Source: Candidatus Uabimicrobium amorphum
Lineage (GTDB): Bacteria; Planctomycetota; Uabimicrobiia; Uabimicrobiales; Uabimicrobiaceae
Length of the DNA: 64,000 bases
Direction: 5' to 3'
Assembly (NCBI RefSeq): GCF_009002475.1
Contig: NZ_AP019860.1
Span: forward strand, 7,809,547 to 7,873,546
The notes beneath the pieces were generated by a model. The model worked only from the letters and a program-made list of their open reading frames with translations, did no database searches and was not told the DNA's origin. The translations under genes were made by a program, and so were the position numbers. Below are positions 1 to 7,573 of this stretch, one piece after another. Every line of letters starts with the position of its first letter. Position 1 is the first letter of the stretch.

Positions 1-206
1 TCCACAAATCTTTTTTGTGCTAGGAGCACCTCTATCTTTTTGAGGATGTCTTTCCCCCTATTTGACTGTATTTCTCGTAGCTGCTTGCCAAGATTTTTTA
101 ACTTTTTCTTGAGAGATACAATTTCATTGGCATTTTTACTTTTTTTAAGCCTTTTTTCAGTAAGCCGAATGCTTTCTTTTATCTTTGCGATTGATTTTGC
201 TGTCAT
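1..206 (-). CDS. Small lysine-rich coiled-coil protein (3' end outside window)
   Basis: About 68 codons are visible before the left edge. The start ATG (206-204) overlaps the TGA of the gene at 203-664 as ATGA, so its translation is probably coupled to that gene. The visible part (MTAKSIAKIKESIRLTEK onward) is almost entirely charged helix with Lys, Glu and Leu in heptad-like spacing, which predicts a coiled coil. No signal peptide or membrane segment is seen. I do not recognise a family. It is the last visible member of a four-gene overlapping operon whose other products are membrane proteins, so it may be their cytoplasmic partner (inference). Confidence 0.7.
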   Translation of the reverse strand, partial: MTAKSIAKIKESIRLTEKRLKKSKNANEIVSLKKKLKNLGKQLREIQSNRGKDILKKIEVLLAQKRFV

Positions 207-664
207 AGATATTCCTCTATATCCTTTACAATAGCCGCGATTTTTTGTTCTCCATGCTCTTGACTCAGAACAATAAGCTCTTTCCTACCGTTTTCATCTT
301 CCATTGCTATTTTTTGTAATGCATCAAATACCTTTTGATACAAAAGACTGTTATCACTTCTTCGTTGATCTCGTTTTTCTTTGTAGTTTGCCAGGGTACT
401 TTTCGATTGTTGAAAGGCTTCACCGATAATGTTAGTAACATCGCGGATGGGTGCTCGTACCCCAGCATAAATTTCTTTAATAACAAAACTTGCAGATCCA
501 AAAAACGCTTTAACTCCTGCAAAAAGTTCTTTACATAAATCAATAAAACCACGAAAAACGATTCCTAACCCTTTGCCCAATTCCTTTAGTCTTTCGACAC
601 TTTCGGGTTCCAGGTTCATGAGAAGGACAACTAAAACAACGACACATATGATTAGGACAATCAT
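203..664 (-). CDS. Membrane-anchored amphipathic helical protein, unknown
   Basis: A protein of 153 residues. Residues 1-16 (MIVLIICVVVLVVLLM) form one hydrophobic anchor with no cleavage site. The rest is amphipathic helix up to about 70, a basic stretch near 95-105 (NYKEKRDQRRSDN), and an acidic, helical C-terminus. Its start ATG shares a base with the stop of the upstream gene (TAATG), and its own stop overlaps the next start. No known domain recognised. It is likely part of a membrane complex with the products of 664-1754, a guess from the coupling only. Confidence 0.75.
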   Translation of the reverse strand: MIVLIICVVVLVVLLMNLEPESVERLKELGKGLGIVFRGFIDLCKELFAGVKAFFGSASFVIKEIYAGVRAPIRDVTNIIGEAFQQSKSTLANYKEKRDQRRSDNSLLYQKVFDALQKIAMEDENGRKELIVLSQEHGEQKIAAIVKDIEEYL

Positions 665-1266
665 TAAAGACCTTCGCTCTCCGAATCTTCAGATGGACCA
701 TCATTACGACGAGCCGCACTGGTGTAGTCGATATACTCATCTATTTCACTTAATCTCAAAAGTAAGTACGGTGAGCAACTGGAAAAAATGGTTATGATCG
801 TGATAATGATGGCGACAACTACGTTTTCATTGAACTGCAACATAAACCAAAGAAAAATAGAATATACTTCATCTATGTTGGTAACGGAGTGTTTAGAGAA
901 GAGAATACAAGTGCCTAAAAATGAAGTAAGCCAGTCAAAAGCACTTAAGAAAAGTGGAAGTTGTCCTACCAGAACATATACCAACTTACTGGTGACAATG
1001 ACATCCTGGAAGCCATTTTTTTCACTATAAACGCGGACACTGTAACCCTCTTTTGTAACGACAGAAAAGATTTTGCCGATACCATTGGCAATGATCGCGC
1101 TAAGCGCTAAAACAAATGAAATAATGATGCGAAAAATAAGCGGCGTTTTATTAGAGATTAAGGTGTATATTCCAATGATACTGGTCACCAAATCTAAAAC
1201 AACGAAGATGGCCGTTACCATAATCCAGAGCTTAATAAATACTTTTAATACCCGCGAAGATTTCAT
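664..1266 (-). CDS. Polytopic membrane protein, unknown
   Basis: A protein of 200 residues with roughly four hydrophobic segments (near 10-36, 44-66, 92-120 and 138-172). Between the second and third is a soluble loop containing GYSVRVYSEKNGFQDV. The C-terminal tail of about 25 residues is polar and acidic (ends NDGPSEDSESEGL), so probably cytoplasmic. The start overlaps the upstream stop as ATGA (1266-1263). No family recognised; the loop looks like a short beta hairpin domain between helix pairs. Second gene of the leftward membrane operon. Confidence 0.75.
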   Translation of the reverse strand: MKSSRVLKVFIKLWIMVTAIFVVLDLVTSIIGIYTLISNKTPLIFRIIISFVLALSAIIANGIGKIFSVVTKEGYSVRVYSEKNGFQDVIVTSKLVYVLVGQLPLFLSAFDWLTSFLGTCILFSKHSVTNIDEVYSIFLWFMLQFNENVVVAIIITIITIFSSCSPYLLLRLSEIDEYIDYTSAARRNDGPSEDSESEGL

Positions 1267-1754
1267 ATCAGACTCTCCTTACGAAACAATTTTTTGAGCG
1301 AGAAGCAGAGTGCGAACGGTGCTATGCTAAGTACAGTAACTAAGGCGAAAACATCAATTGCCGTTAAGAAATTGTTTGTAATAACTTGGAAAAACGCATC
1401 TGGTACATAAAAGAACTGCTCCGCAGAGAGTGGTATTTTTGCATCACAAAAGAGAATGGATACTACAAATATGTTGGCAAAAATACTGAGGTGTACAAAA
1501 AACACATATATTGTGTATGTGGTAATATATGAGAGCTGCACTTCCAAAAACTTTATACCTCTTTTGCGTATTTTCCGTACAAGTTCGTAACCTACTACGT
1601 TGATCAAAGTGGTAATTGTAGCCATAAGGATTGATGTAATAACTCGTATAGTTACACCTGATTTGATAAGCAGTACGTTAGTACATATTGCGACACAAAA
1701 AAAATTTAGTGCCAGCAGTATGAGTATGAGAAAAAACGTTAAACGTTTTGGCAT
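1263..1754 (-). CDS. Polytopic membrane protein, unknown (first gene of operon)
   Basis: A protein of 163 residues with about four membrane helices (about 5-30, 36-56, 78-102, 125-150) and very few soluble residues. The basic patch RKIRKRG near 61-67 would be cytoplasmic by the positive-inside rule. An AAAGG motif lies just upstream of the start ATG at 1754. It is the first gene of the four-gene membrane operon. The 220 bases upstream hold a candidate operator (inverted repeat TTTGTAACA, 1765-1773 and 1809-1817) and the hairpin that ends the neighbouring operon. No family recognised. Confidence 0.75.
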   Translation of the reverse strand: MPKRLTFFLILILLALNFFCVAICTNVLLIKSGVTIRVITSILMATITTLINVVGYELVRKIRKRGIKFLEVQLSYITTYTIYVFFVHLSIFANIFVVSILFCDAKIPLSAEQFFYVPDAFFQVITNNFLTAIDVFALVTVLSIAPFALCFSLKKLFRKESLI

Positions 1755-1764
1755 GTTGTAATCC

Positions 1765-1817
1765 TTTGTAACAGAGACAATGTCATTTTGCTTTCAACAT
1801 CTACTGTTTGTTACAAA
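1765..1817 (-). promoter_or_regulatory. Inverted repeat upstream of membrane operon
   Basis: TTTGTAACA at 1765-1773 is matched perfectly in inverse as TGTTACAAA at 1809-1817, with 35 bases between the arms. The pair sits 11 to 63 bases upstream of the start at 1754, which is promoter position. A dimeric regulator site is plausible, but the spacing also allows a weak hairpin. Confidence 0.4.
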
Positions 1818-1913
1818 GAAAAAAGCACACAAAAATAAATATTTTGTATGCTCTTATTTTACACTGGTTGAGACATGTTTTTTATTTTGAAAGAGTTTTA
1901 CATGGTATTGATA

Positions 1914-1942
1914 AGTCCTTAACTGGTTGATGGTTAAGGACT
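1914..1942 (-). terminator. Hairpin ending the sigma/CHAT operon
   Basis: Perfect 10-bp stem: agtccttaac (1914-1923) and gttaaggact (1933-1942), with a 9-base loop. It lies 37 bases past the stop of the last gene of the operon (1979). The following bases on the minus strand are not a clean T-run, so the strength is uncertain. A second, imperfect stem is at 1824-1852. Confidence 0.55.
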
Positions 1943-1978
1943 GTATTTTCATAGAGCTTTCAAGATAATTATCACAAA

Positions 1979-2893
1979 TTAACGTCCTGCTAATTTATGT
2001 TTTTTTATCTTGAAAGCAACAAGGTTCTCGAGCTCTGATAAAATTTGCTTTTTGTCTTTTATTGCCATAATTTCTGCACCGGTTCTTTGTGAAATAAATT
2101 CACCTTCAGAAAATAATCCTTCGAAATCTTCCTCGTTAAGTTCTTGTAAATATTTTCGCCGTATATTTTTACTACGGTGCTGTTCTTCATGAAAAAAAAG
2201 TAAATAACATACGTCTTTGTCTATTTCGATATCTGCTACAAATAGCTGTTCTTTGTATGGAGTAGAATCTTGAGAATCGTCTTTGGGAAAAAGTATTTCT
2301 ATTTTGTTATTTCTAACACAATACACGTACGCAAAGCTATCTTTCTGGTAATTTACGATTTGCACACTAAGAGAATCTTTTGCTTGATCTAGCACTGCAT
2401 ACAGTTTTGAAATATGAACATGCAAATCTACTTGAAATACCTTTTCAAAAGCTCCTTTTACTCTTTTTACAATAACAACACGTACAAGCTTTTTCTGTGC
2501 ACTTTCATATGGATTATGAGTACACTTGTTAGAAAATTTTACAAACTCGCTTCTACAAGTTTGTTTTACGAGATTAAGTTTTCTCCCGAAGATTTCGTGA
2601 CGACTCAAGACCCCAAACCACAATTGAGATTTTTTAATGTGATTTAGTGGTATATTCGTGAGTATTTTGTTTATAGTTTGAATTTTGATTGGTTGTTGAT
2701 TGCTCTTTTTGCAGAACGTTAAAAGGTTATCTGAACAAGATATCTTTAGTTTATCGTCAAGAAAAGCTTCTACTTTTTCGTTATTGTTAACTTCGATGAT
2801 ATTGTCACCTCTGTGTATTGAAATGCTAACGGATTCCGTAGCCACACAAAAAATGTTCAGAGTAACTATAAACAACGTAATCATTTTTACCAT
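1979..2893 (-). CDS. Exported DUF4384-like protein
   Basis: A protein of 304 residues with an N-terminal signal peptide (MVKMITLFIVTLNIFCVATE), so exported. The middle and C-terminal part contains a stretch resembling DUF4384: a predicted strand YVYCVRNNKIEILFPKD, then a polar loop, then VADIEIDKDVCYLLFF. In known genomes DUF4384 often accompanies caspase-like or kinase proteins. Its ATG overlaps the end of the CHAT gene by seven bases (ATGGTAA), so translation is coupled and the two products probably act together outside the inner membrane. An ATG three codons in is an alternative start. The DUF4384 call is by eye. Confidence 0.7.
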   Translation of the reverse strand: MVKMITLFIVTLNIFCVATESVSISIHRGDNIIEVNNNEKVEAFLDDKLKISCSDNLLTFCKKSNQQPIKIQTINKILTNIPLNHIKKSQLWFGVLSRHEIFGRKLNLVKQTCRSEFVKFSNKCTHNPYESAQKKLVRVVIVKRVKGAFEKVFQVDLHVHISKLYAVLDQAKDSLSVQIVNYQKDSFAYVYCVRNNKIEILFPKDDSQDSTPYKEQLFVADIEIDKDVCYLLFFHEEQHRSKNIRRKYLQELNEEDFEGLFSEGEFISQRTGAEIMAIKDKKQILSELENLVAFKIKKHKLAGR

Positions 2894-5505
2894 TCTTCTT
2901 CCTCCTCCATATCATCTTCCTTCTTTTTGTCAAAATCAGGTACTCCATCACAAATAATATAACCCCACACACCTGGATGTGTATACGCTTTATTGTTTTT
3001 GAGAAACTCTCGCTGACATTCATTAACAGCAAACGAATACGATGTCCAAGTTCGATATTCAGTATAAAAGTGCTTCATTATTTTTGCTGACTCTTTATCA
3101 AGTACATCCCAAAGATTACTTAAAGTTCTTTTGGCGCCTGCTTGGCGAAAAGCCCAACGAAAACCTAAAAAACCAAATGCATCCTCTGGAATGATATCGC
3201 CTGTACTACAACATGATATAATCACGCATTGGACTTGTGATAAGTTGAGTGTTGAAATTTCTAAAGCGGTCATATAACCAACACCAACTCCATTTTTAGA
3301 AAATAGAATAGATGCTCGTAATAAACTATTTAAAAAACGATTTTTGAGAAGTGGAAATTTTTCCATCATTTTTTCTTCATCATTAGATTTAATCATTGTT
3401 GCGTGGCTTACAATGTGTAAAATATCAGCATTGGGAGCTTTTTGTTTGAAGTTTGCTTTAGTAGCGTTCTTACCGTGTACCAACTCTCCTTCCTTGGAGA
3501 AAAGTTCTAGCGATGATTCTTTTGCCTCCTGTAATTCCTGCTTAAAATAATTACATACTGCCCATGTAACAGAGCTGCGAATATTTCGCATTGCTAATTG
3601 TTCATCGTTCATCTCTTTCTTTGAATAAAGCGCAGGATCTCCTATACAGAGAATTCCATTTGTGGCGACAGAATTTTCCACTGAATGTTCTTCTTGTAAA
3701 TCTTTCGCTGAAGAACAATAAGAAAAATTGTAATGTTCAACAGAATACGCCTTTTGAGATTTATCAGGGAAAATAGCCCAAGGTATTAAGTGTAAATCAC
3801 CACAAGGAGCAACAACAACATTACGTACTTTAAGCGAAATATCATTTATTGGCATCCACAAAATATTTTTTAACTCTGCGAGTTTTGGCAATAAACGATT
3901 TTCTGCCTCTTTAAGAGTTTCTAAAGCTTTTTCTGTACTTTTTTTTGCAATGATAGCTTTATTCCAGTTATTTTTCAGTTCCAGTAAGTCCAGCTTTATT
4001 TGTCTGCGAATTTTGTGAATTAATTTGTACACTTTTTTTGGTGAATCAGGCAAAGTTACAAAGCGGATGCCTTTGTGGGTAACAACAAAGCACCCAAGAG
4101 ATTTTTGCTTGTTGTTATTCCAGTCTTCAAACTCGATCCACTCAAGAAAAATAGAGTCTTCTTTTAATTTTTCTTGCAACTGAATTAATTGCTTTTCTGT
4201 TAATTCTGGATCTTCATAGTATCTTTTGAACTTTTGTGAGATTGCTTGTTCTAAATTGAAAATTTTTTGTTCAAAATCATTGTAGGCTTTTAAAACTTTT
4301 TTATCAGAAGAGTATGTAACATCAGATATTTGGCTTACTATTTTTTTATAGGTTTCAAAAAAATTGGAGCTTTTAGAACTTTTACCTTTTAATTGGGTTA
4401 AAAATTGCCTTTCTGCTTTTAACGCACAATTTATGACACTTTTAGTATACACACTGCAAATAAATGCTCGCTTGATATAATCTTGTGAATTAACTTCCGA
4501 AGATAAAGTTGAAAGCAAGAGGTTTAAAGGGAGCTGTAACTGTTCTTTCCACATACGTTGTTTATGCAAAGTAGCTCCAGCCCAAGTATTATTCTCTAAA
4601 AAGTTTTTTTGAATTTTATATAGCTTTTCTACATACTCCGGAATGTGTTTAAGTTCATTTCTCTTAAATGAGACTTCTATCTTTGAAATGTAGGCTTTTG
4701 AAAAGGTACTCGACTTTTTATTATTCAGATTTTTGTACATGGAAGATAGAGTCTTTCCAATTTTCTCATGTGCTGTTTCAATATATTTTGGTTTGATAGC
4801 TCCCATCTTGATGTAGCAATCTGCAATATTTATTTCAGTTTTTGAAATGCTTTCGACATATTCCTTGAAAATTTTATTTTTCAAGTTAAGCGATTTGGTA
4901 TAGTAATTTTGAGCTTCTTTGTAAAATGCAAAAGATTTTTTGGTATCTCCTGATTTGAGATAATCATCTCCTAAACGTTCATGTGCAGAGCCCATATTAT
5001 TTAGGGTTTTAGCGTATGTTTCCAGATTTTTTGTAGATTTTGAGTGCTCTAACTGTAAAGCTTTTTGCATATTAAAAGCTCTTTTGTAGTACTGATAGGA
5101 TTTATCAAATTCACTTCTTACAGCATACGTATATCCCATATTGTTGAGAATTTGGGAAAATAAAAAAGAATTCTTATCTTGGTAAATTTTTTCAAATAAA
5201 TTTAAAACAACTTTTCTTAGTTTTGTGCCTTCCTCCACTCGATCTATAAGAATTAAAGACTTTCCATAGTTATTGTAAACAAATGATATAGCATATAAGT
5301 CATCTTCATTTCTAATCTTGTGCCTAGAGAAATAAAGGTCTATTAACTTTTTTGCCTCTCGAAAGTCTATAGATGCTGCACCAGGTTGTTCATCAAGACG
5401 CTCTTCACCTTTTTTGCAGTAATGTGCTACTTTGTCCCAAATCTCTTTATCTGTTTGAGCAACAACACAAATAAAATTAAAAAAAAGTATAAAAAATATT
5501 TTCAT
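2887..5505 (-). CDS. Exported TPR-CHAT caspase-like protease
   Basis: An 872-residue protein with a signal peptide (MKIFFILFFNFICVVAQ), followed by TPR-type helical repeats to roughly 330 (for example NNMGYTYAVRSEFDKSYQYY and NNMGSAHERLGD), a helical linker, and a CHAT domain from about 540. The catalytic His is in DILHIVSHAT (about residue 701) and the catalytic Cys in IISCCSTGD (about 766), so both are intact. CHAT proteins are clan CD cysteine peptidases that cut partner proteins. The C-terminus is very acidic (EDDMEEEEEW). Start ATG has AAAGGAG upstream. The signal peptide is unusual for a CHAT protease and places it away from the cytoplasmic sigma factor. Confidence 0.9.
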   Translation of the reverse strand: MKIFFILFFNFICVVAQTDKEIWDKVAHYCKKGEERLDEQPGAASIDFREAKKLIDLYFSRHKIRNEDDLYAISFVYNNYGKSLILIDRVEEGTKLRKVVLNLFEKIYQDKNSFLFSQILNNMGYTYAVRSEFDKSYQYYKRAFNMQKALQLEHSKSTKNLETYAKTLNNMGSAHERLGDDYLKSGDTKKSFAFYKEAQNYYTKSLNLKNKIFKEYVESISKTEINIADCYIKMGAIKPKYIETAHEKIGKTLSSMYKNLNNKKSSTFSKAYISKIEVSFKRNELKHIPEYVEKLYKIQKNFLENNTWAGATLHKQRMWKEQLQLPLNLLLSTLSSEVNSQDYIKRAFICSVYTKSVINCALKAERQFLTQLKGKSSKSSNFFETYKKIVSQISDVTYSSDKKVLKAYNDFEQKIFNLEQAISQKFKRYYEDPELTEKQLIQLQEKLKEDSIFLEWIEFEDWNNNKQKSLGCFVVTHKGIRFVTLPDSPKKVYKLIHKIRRQIKLDLLELKNNWNKAIIAKKSTEKALETLKEAENRLLPKLAELKNILWMPINDISLKVRNVVVAPCGDLHLIPWAIFPDKSQKAYSVEHYNFSYCSSAKDLQEEHSVENSVATNGILCIGDPALYSKKEMNDEQLAMRNIRSSVTWAVCNYFKQELQEAKESSLELFSKEGELVHGKNATKANFKQKAPNADILHIVSHATMIKSNDEEKMMEKFPLLKNRFLNSLLRASILFSKNGVGVGYMTALEISTLNLSQVQCVIISCCSTGDIIPEDAFGFLGFRWAFRQAGAKRTLSNLWDVLDKESAKIMKHFYTEYRTWTSYSFAVNECQREFLKNNKAYTHPGVWGYIICDGVPDFDKKKEDDMEEEEEW

Positions 5506-5526
5506 ATGAGTTTGCTCCTTTAAGCT

Positions 5527-6951
5527 CTATTTATCTCTTTCTACGTATGTTTTTGGATAACTAAATATTTTCAGGTTTTCATGTTCATCTAAATTTTCGA
5601 TGGATTTACAAAGATCTGCAAATGTTTTGCGAAAAGGTTCTCTTTGATAAAACACATAGAACTTTTCAAATTCTCTCCCGTCTCGCAACAGCAAAGTTAC
5701 TTTTTTACTAGGTAGTACATAACTTCCTCGGGATAAAGGATTATGAAAATCTGCATATTCATTAGGAAAGACTTTTTCAAAATTTAGATCGTTGTTTTTG
5801 TCTTTTGTAACCTCGATAATGATGATTCTAAACTCTTCTAATAAATGAAGATGTAATTGACAGACATCGTCAGTGTATAACATCGTTTTTTGGGGCGTTG
5901 CGTCCAACCATTCGGAATTTAGACCTGAATCTTTTGTATATTTAAGGTTCATCTTAACAGGTTCCGTTTTTTGTGAAACTTCTTTGATCTTGGAGTTCAA
6001 GTGATGGGGTTGTGTATGTTCAAGTTCTACATGGGTAGGTTGCAGGTCAATATTAAATAATATCATAGCAAAAATGAAAATCGCCACAGATAAGTAAATG
6101 AACTGTAGTTTTTTATTACTTTTTATAATGACAAATGCTTCTTGGGGAGAATTTACTGTATGAAACATTTCTTTCATAAAATTTATGTTCGAGAGATCTT
6201 GGCCATCTGCTAGTATTACTTTATCTACAATGGTAAATAACTTATCATTAATCTTTTCTTCGATATCTACAGGTTCAAAAGTTCCTTTACTATCAAGCTT
6301 CGCACTGATTGCAAATCTTTTTAGTGGTTTATGGTACTTCTTGGTAAAAGCAAGTAAACCCAGAGCAAAAGCACCTCCAAGAGACTCACCTCTAATCAAA
6401 TGTATATCTCTGCTGCTTGGCAAAATTATCTTCCAACGAAGATCATATTTTTCACATTCGTTATGTATTTTACACCAATATTTTTTTACGTTTACTATTG
6501 TAGGCTCAAAAGTCTGATGTATATTTAGAAATGGATGAGCCAATGGGCATGGGTAAATTTCTCCGGTACCATTTTTAATAAAATTTAATTGAAGATGGCC
6601 AACATGTCCCTGATTGAATTGATCTTCAACCATAAGAACTGCAAGTTCAATCTCCCTGATCACTTCCAGTTTTGAACCTTCAAGTATAAACTTGATGTTT
6701 TTTTGTTTCCCAAAGCAAGTACTTCTATTTTTTATAGAAGAATAATTTCTTAGTTGTGATATTTCAAATTCCCATTGAGGGAAAGAATGTAGTGATTTAT
6801 AGCTTTTGAAAAGTTCTTCCCATTCATCAAAACACTGTACAAGTTTATTATGGTCATTATTTTGTAAAAGCTTCCAAACGTTTTTTGTTATCTCAGTCCA
6901 TGCTTTGCGGTGATCCGTTGGTGTTGAACTTGGATCTGGTTTCAGATTCAT
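5527..6951 (-). CDS. Lon-like (S16) Ser/Lys protease domain with membrane anchor and DUF4384-like tail
   Basis: A 474-residue protein without a signal peptide. Residues about 90-275 resemble the Lon proteolytic domain: IHLIRGESLGGAFALGLL matches the DGPSAG serine loop (candidate Ser190), and ISAKLDSKGTFEPVDIEEK matches the TGE-to-KEK segment (candidate Lys233). A membrane helix follows at about 282-301, then about 170 residues, probably outside, with a DUF4384-like pattern (LEEFRIIIIEVTKDKN, then KVFPNEYADFHNP). There is no AAA+ ATPase domain. The start overlaps the upstream gene by 59 bases. The S16 assignment rests on motif order, not on a search, so treat the catalytic residues as candidates. 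Confidence 0.75.
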   Translation of the reverse strand: MNLKPDPSSTPTDHRKAWTEITKNVWKLLQNNDHNKLVQCFDEWEELFKSYKSLHSFPQWEFEISQLRNYSSIKNRSTCFGKQKNIKFILEGSKLEVIREIELAVLMVEDQFNQGHVGHLQLNFIKNGTGEIYPCPLAHPFLNIHQTFEPTIVNVKKYWCKIHNECEKYDLRWKIILPSSRDIHLIRGESLGGAFALGLLAFTKKYHKPLKRFAISAKLDSKGTFEPVDIEEKINDKLFTIVDKVILADGQDLSNINFMKEMFHTVNSPQEAFVIIKSNKKLQFIYLSVAIFIFAMILFNIDLQPTHVELEHTQPHHLNSKIKEVSQKTEPVKMNLKYTKDSGLNSEWLDATPQKTMLYTDDVCQLHLHLLEEFRIIIIEVTKDKNNDLNFEKVFPNEYADFHNPLSRGSYVLPSKKVTLLLRDGREFEKFYVFYQREPFRKTFADLCKSIENLDEHENLKIFSYPKTYVERDK

Positions 6952-7573
6952 CAGATTTTCCTTCTTCGCACCAAGAAATTTGCCAATTTTTTAAAATTAT
7001 AAGTTCTTTTTGAGCTTTTAAATCAAACTCCACTTCACACCCCATTAAGTATTTGCTAATTCTCCCAAATGTAAGCTTTTCTTTCAGTCCAGCTTTCAGG
7101 ATAAAAGTTTTACCTTCTAAACTTTGATCCTGTGAATAAAAGCCAAAAATATAATTACTTTCATTTTTAGCAAGTTCCCATGTGATACGCCCACTATCTA
7201 ATTTTCCTGTAATTTTTTTTTCGTTTTCCGAAGAGAAAGAGTATGTTCCTTCTTCTTGAAAGTTAACAAGATACTGTTGAACACTATTTGAAAATTCTAT
7301 TTCGATTTTCTGTTGTATGTCCAAAGTAGAACCGTCCAGCATTTCAAGGATTTCTTCGTTTGTATGTTCAAAAATTTCATTCATCTCTGATTCATTAAAA
7401 TTATGCTTTTCAATCAACGTTTTTATTATGTTACTAACCTTAATGCTGTTTTGAAGAATTAAGCTTCTCATCTCGTAAGGTAATTCTTTTTTCTTTAGAA
7501 AGTGAATAAATTGATTTCGAGTGTAGTGGCTAATCATAAATAAAAAGCCTTCTAATTGTTCATTTTCATCCAT
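6893..7573 (-). CDS. Cytoplasmic protein of unknown function in the sigma/protease operon
   Basis: A 226-residue protein with no signal peptide or membrane helix. The first 90 residues are helical and acidic, beginning MDENEQLEGFLF. The rest is predicted beta-rich (EEGTYSFSSENEKKITGKL, GRITWELAKNESNYIFGFY). The ATG lies inside the end of the sigma gene (8-base overlap, ATGGATGA), so the two are co-translated. Position directly between a sigma factor and a protease gene suggests an anti-sigma factor or protease substrate, as CalpT and Csx30 are in CRISPR-linked systems. That is inference by gene order only; I see no sequence likeness to them. Confidence 0.7.
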   Translation of the reverse strand: MDENEQLEGFLFMISHYTRNQFIHFLKKKELPYEMRSLILQNSIKVSNIIKTLIEKHNFNESEMNEIFEHTNEEILEMLDGSTLDIQQKIEIEFSNSVQQYLVNFQEEGTYSFSSENEKKITGKLDSGRITWELAKNESNYIFGFYSQDQSLEGKTFILKAGLKEKLTFGRISKYLMGCEVEFDLKAQKELIILKNWQISWCEEGKSDESETRSKFNTNGSPQSMD

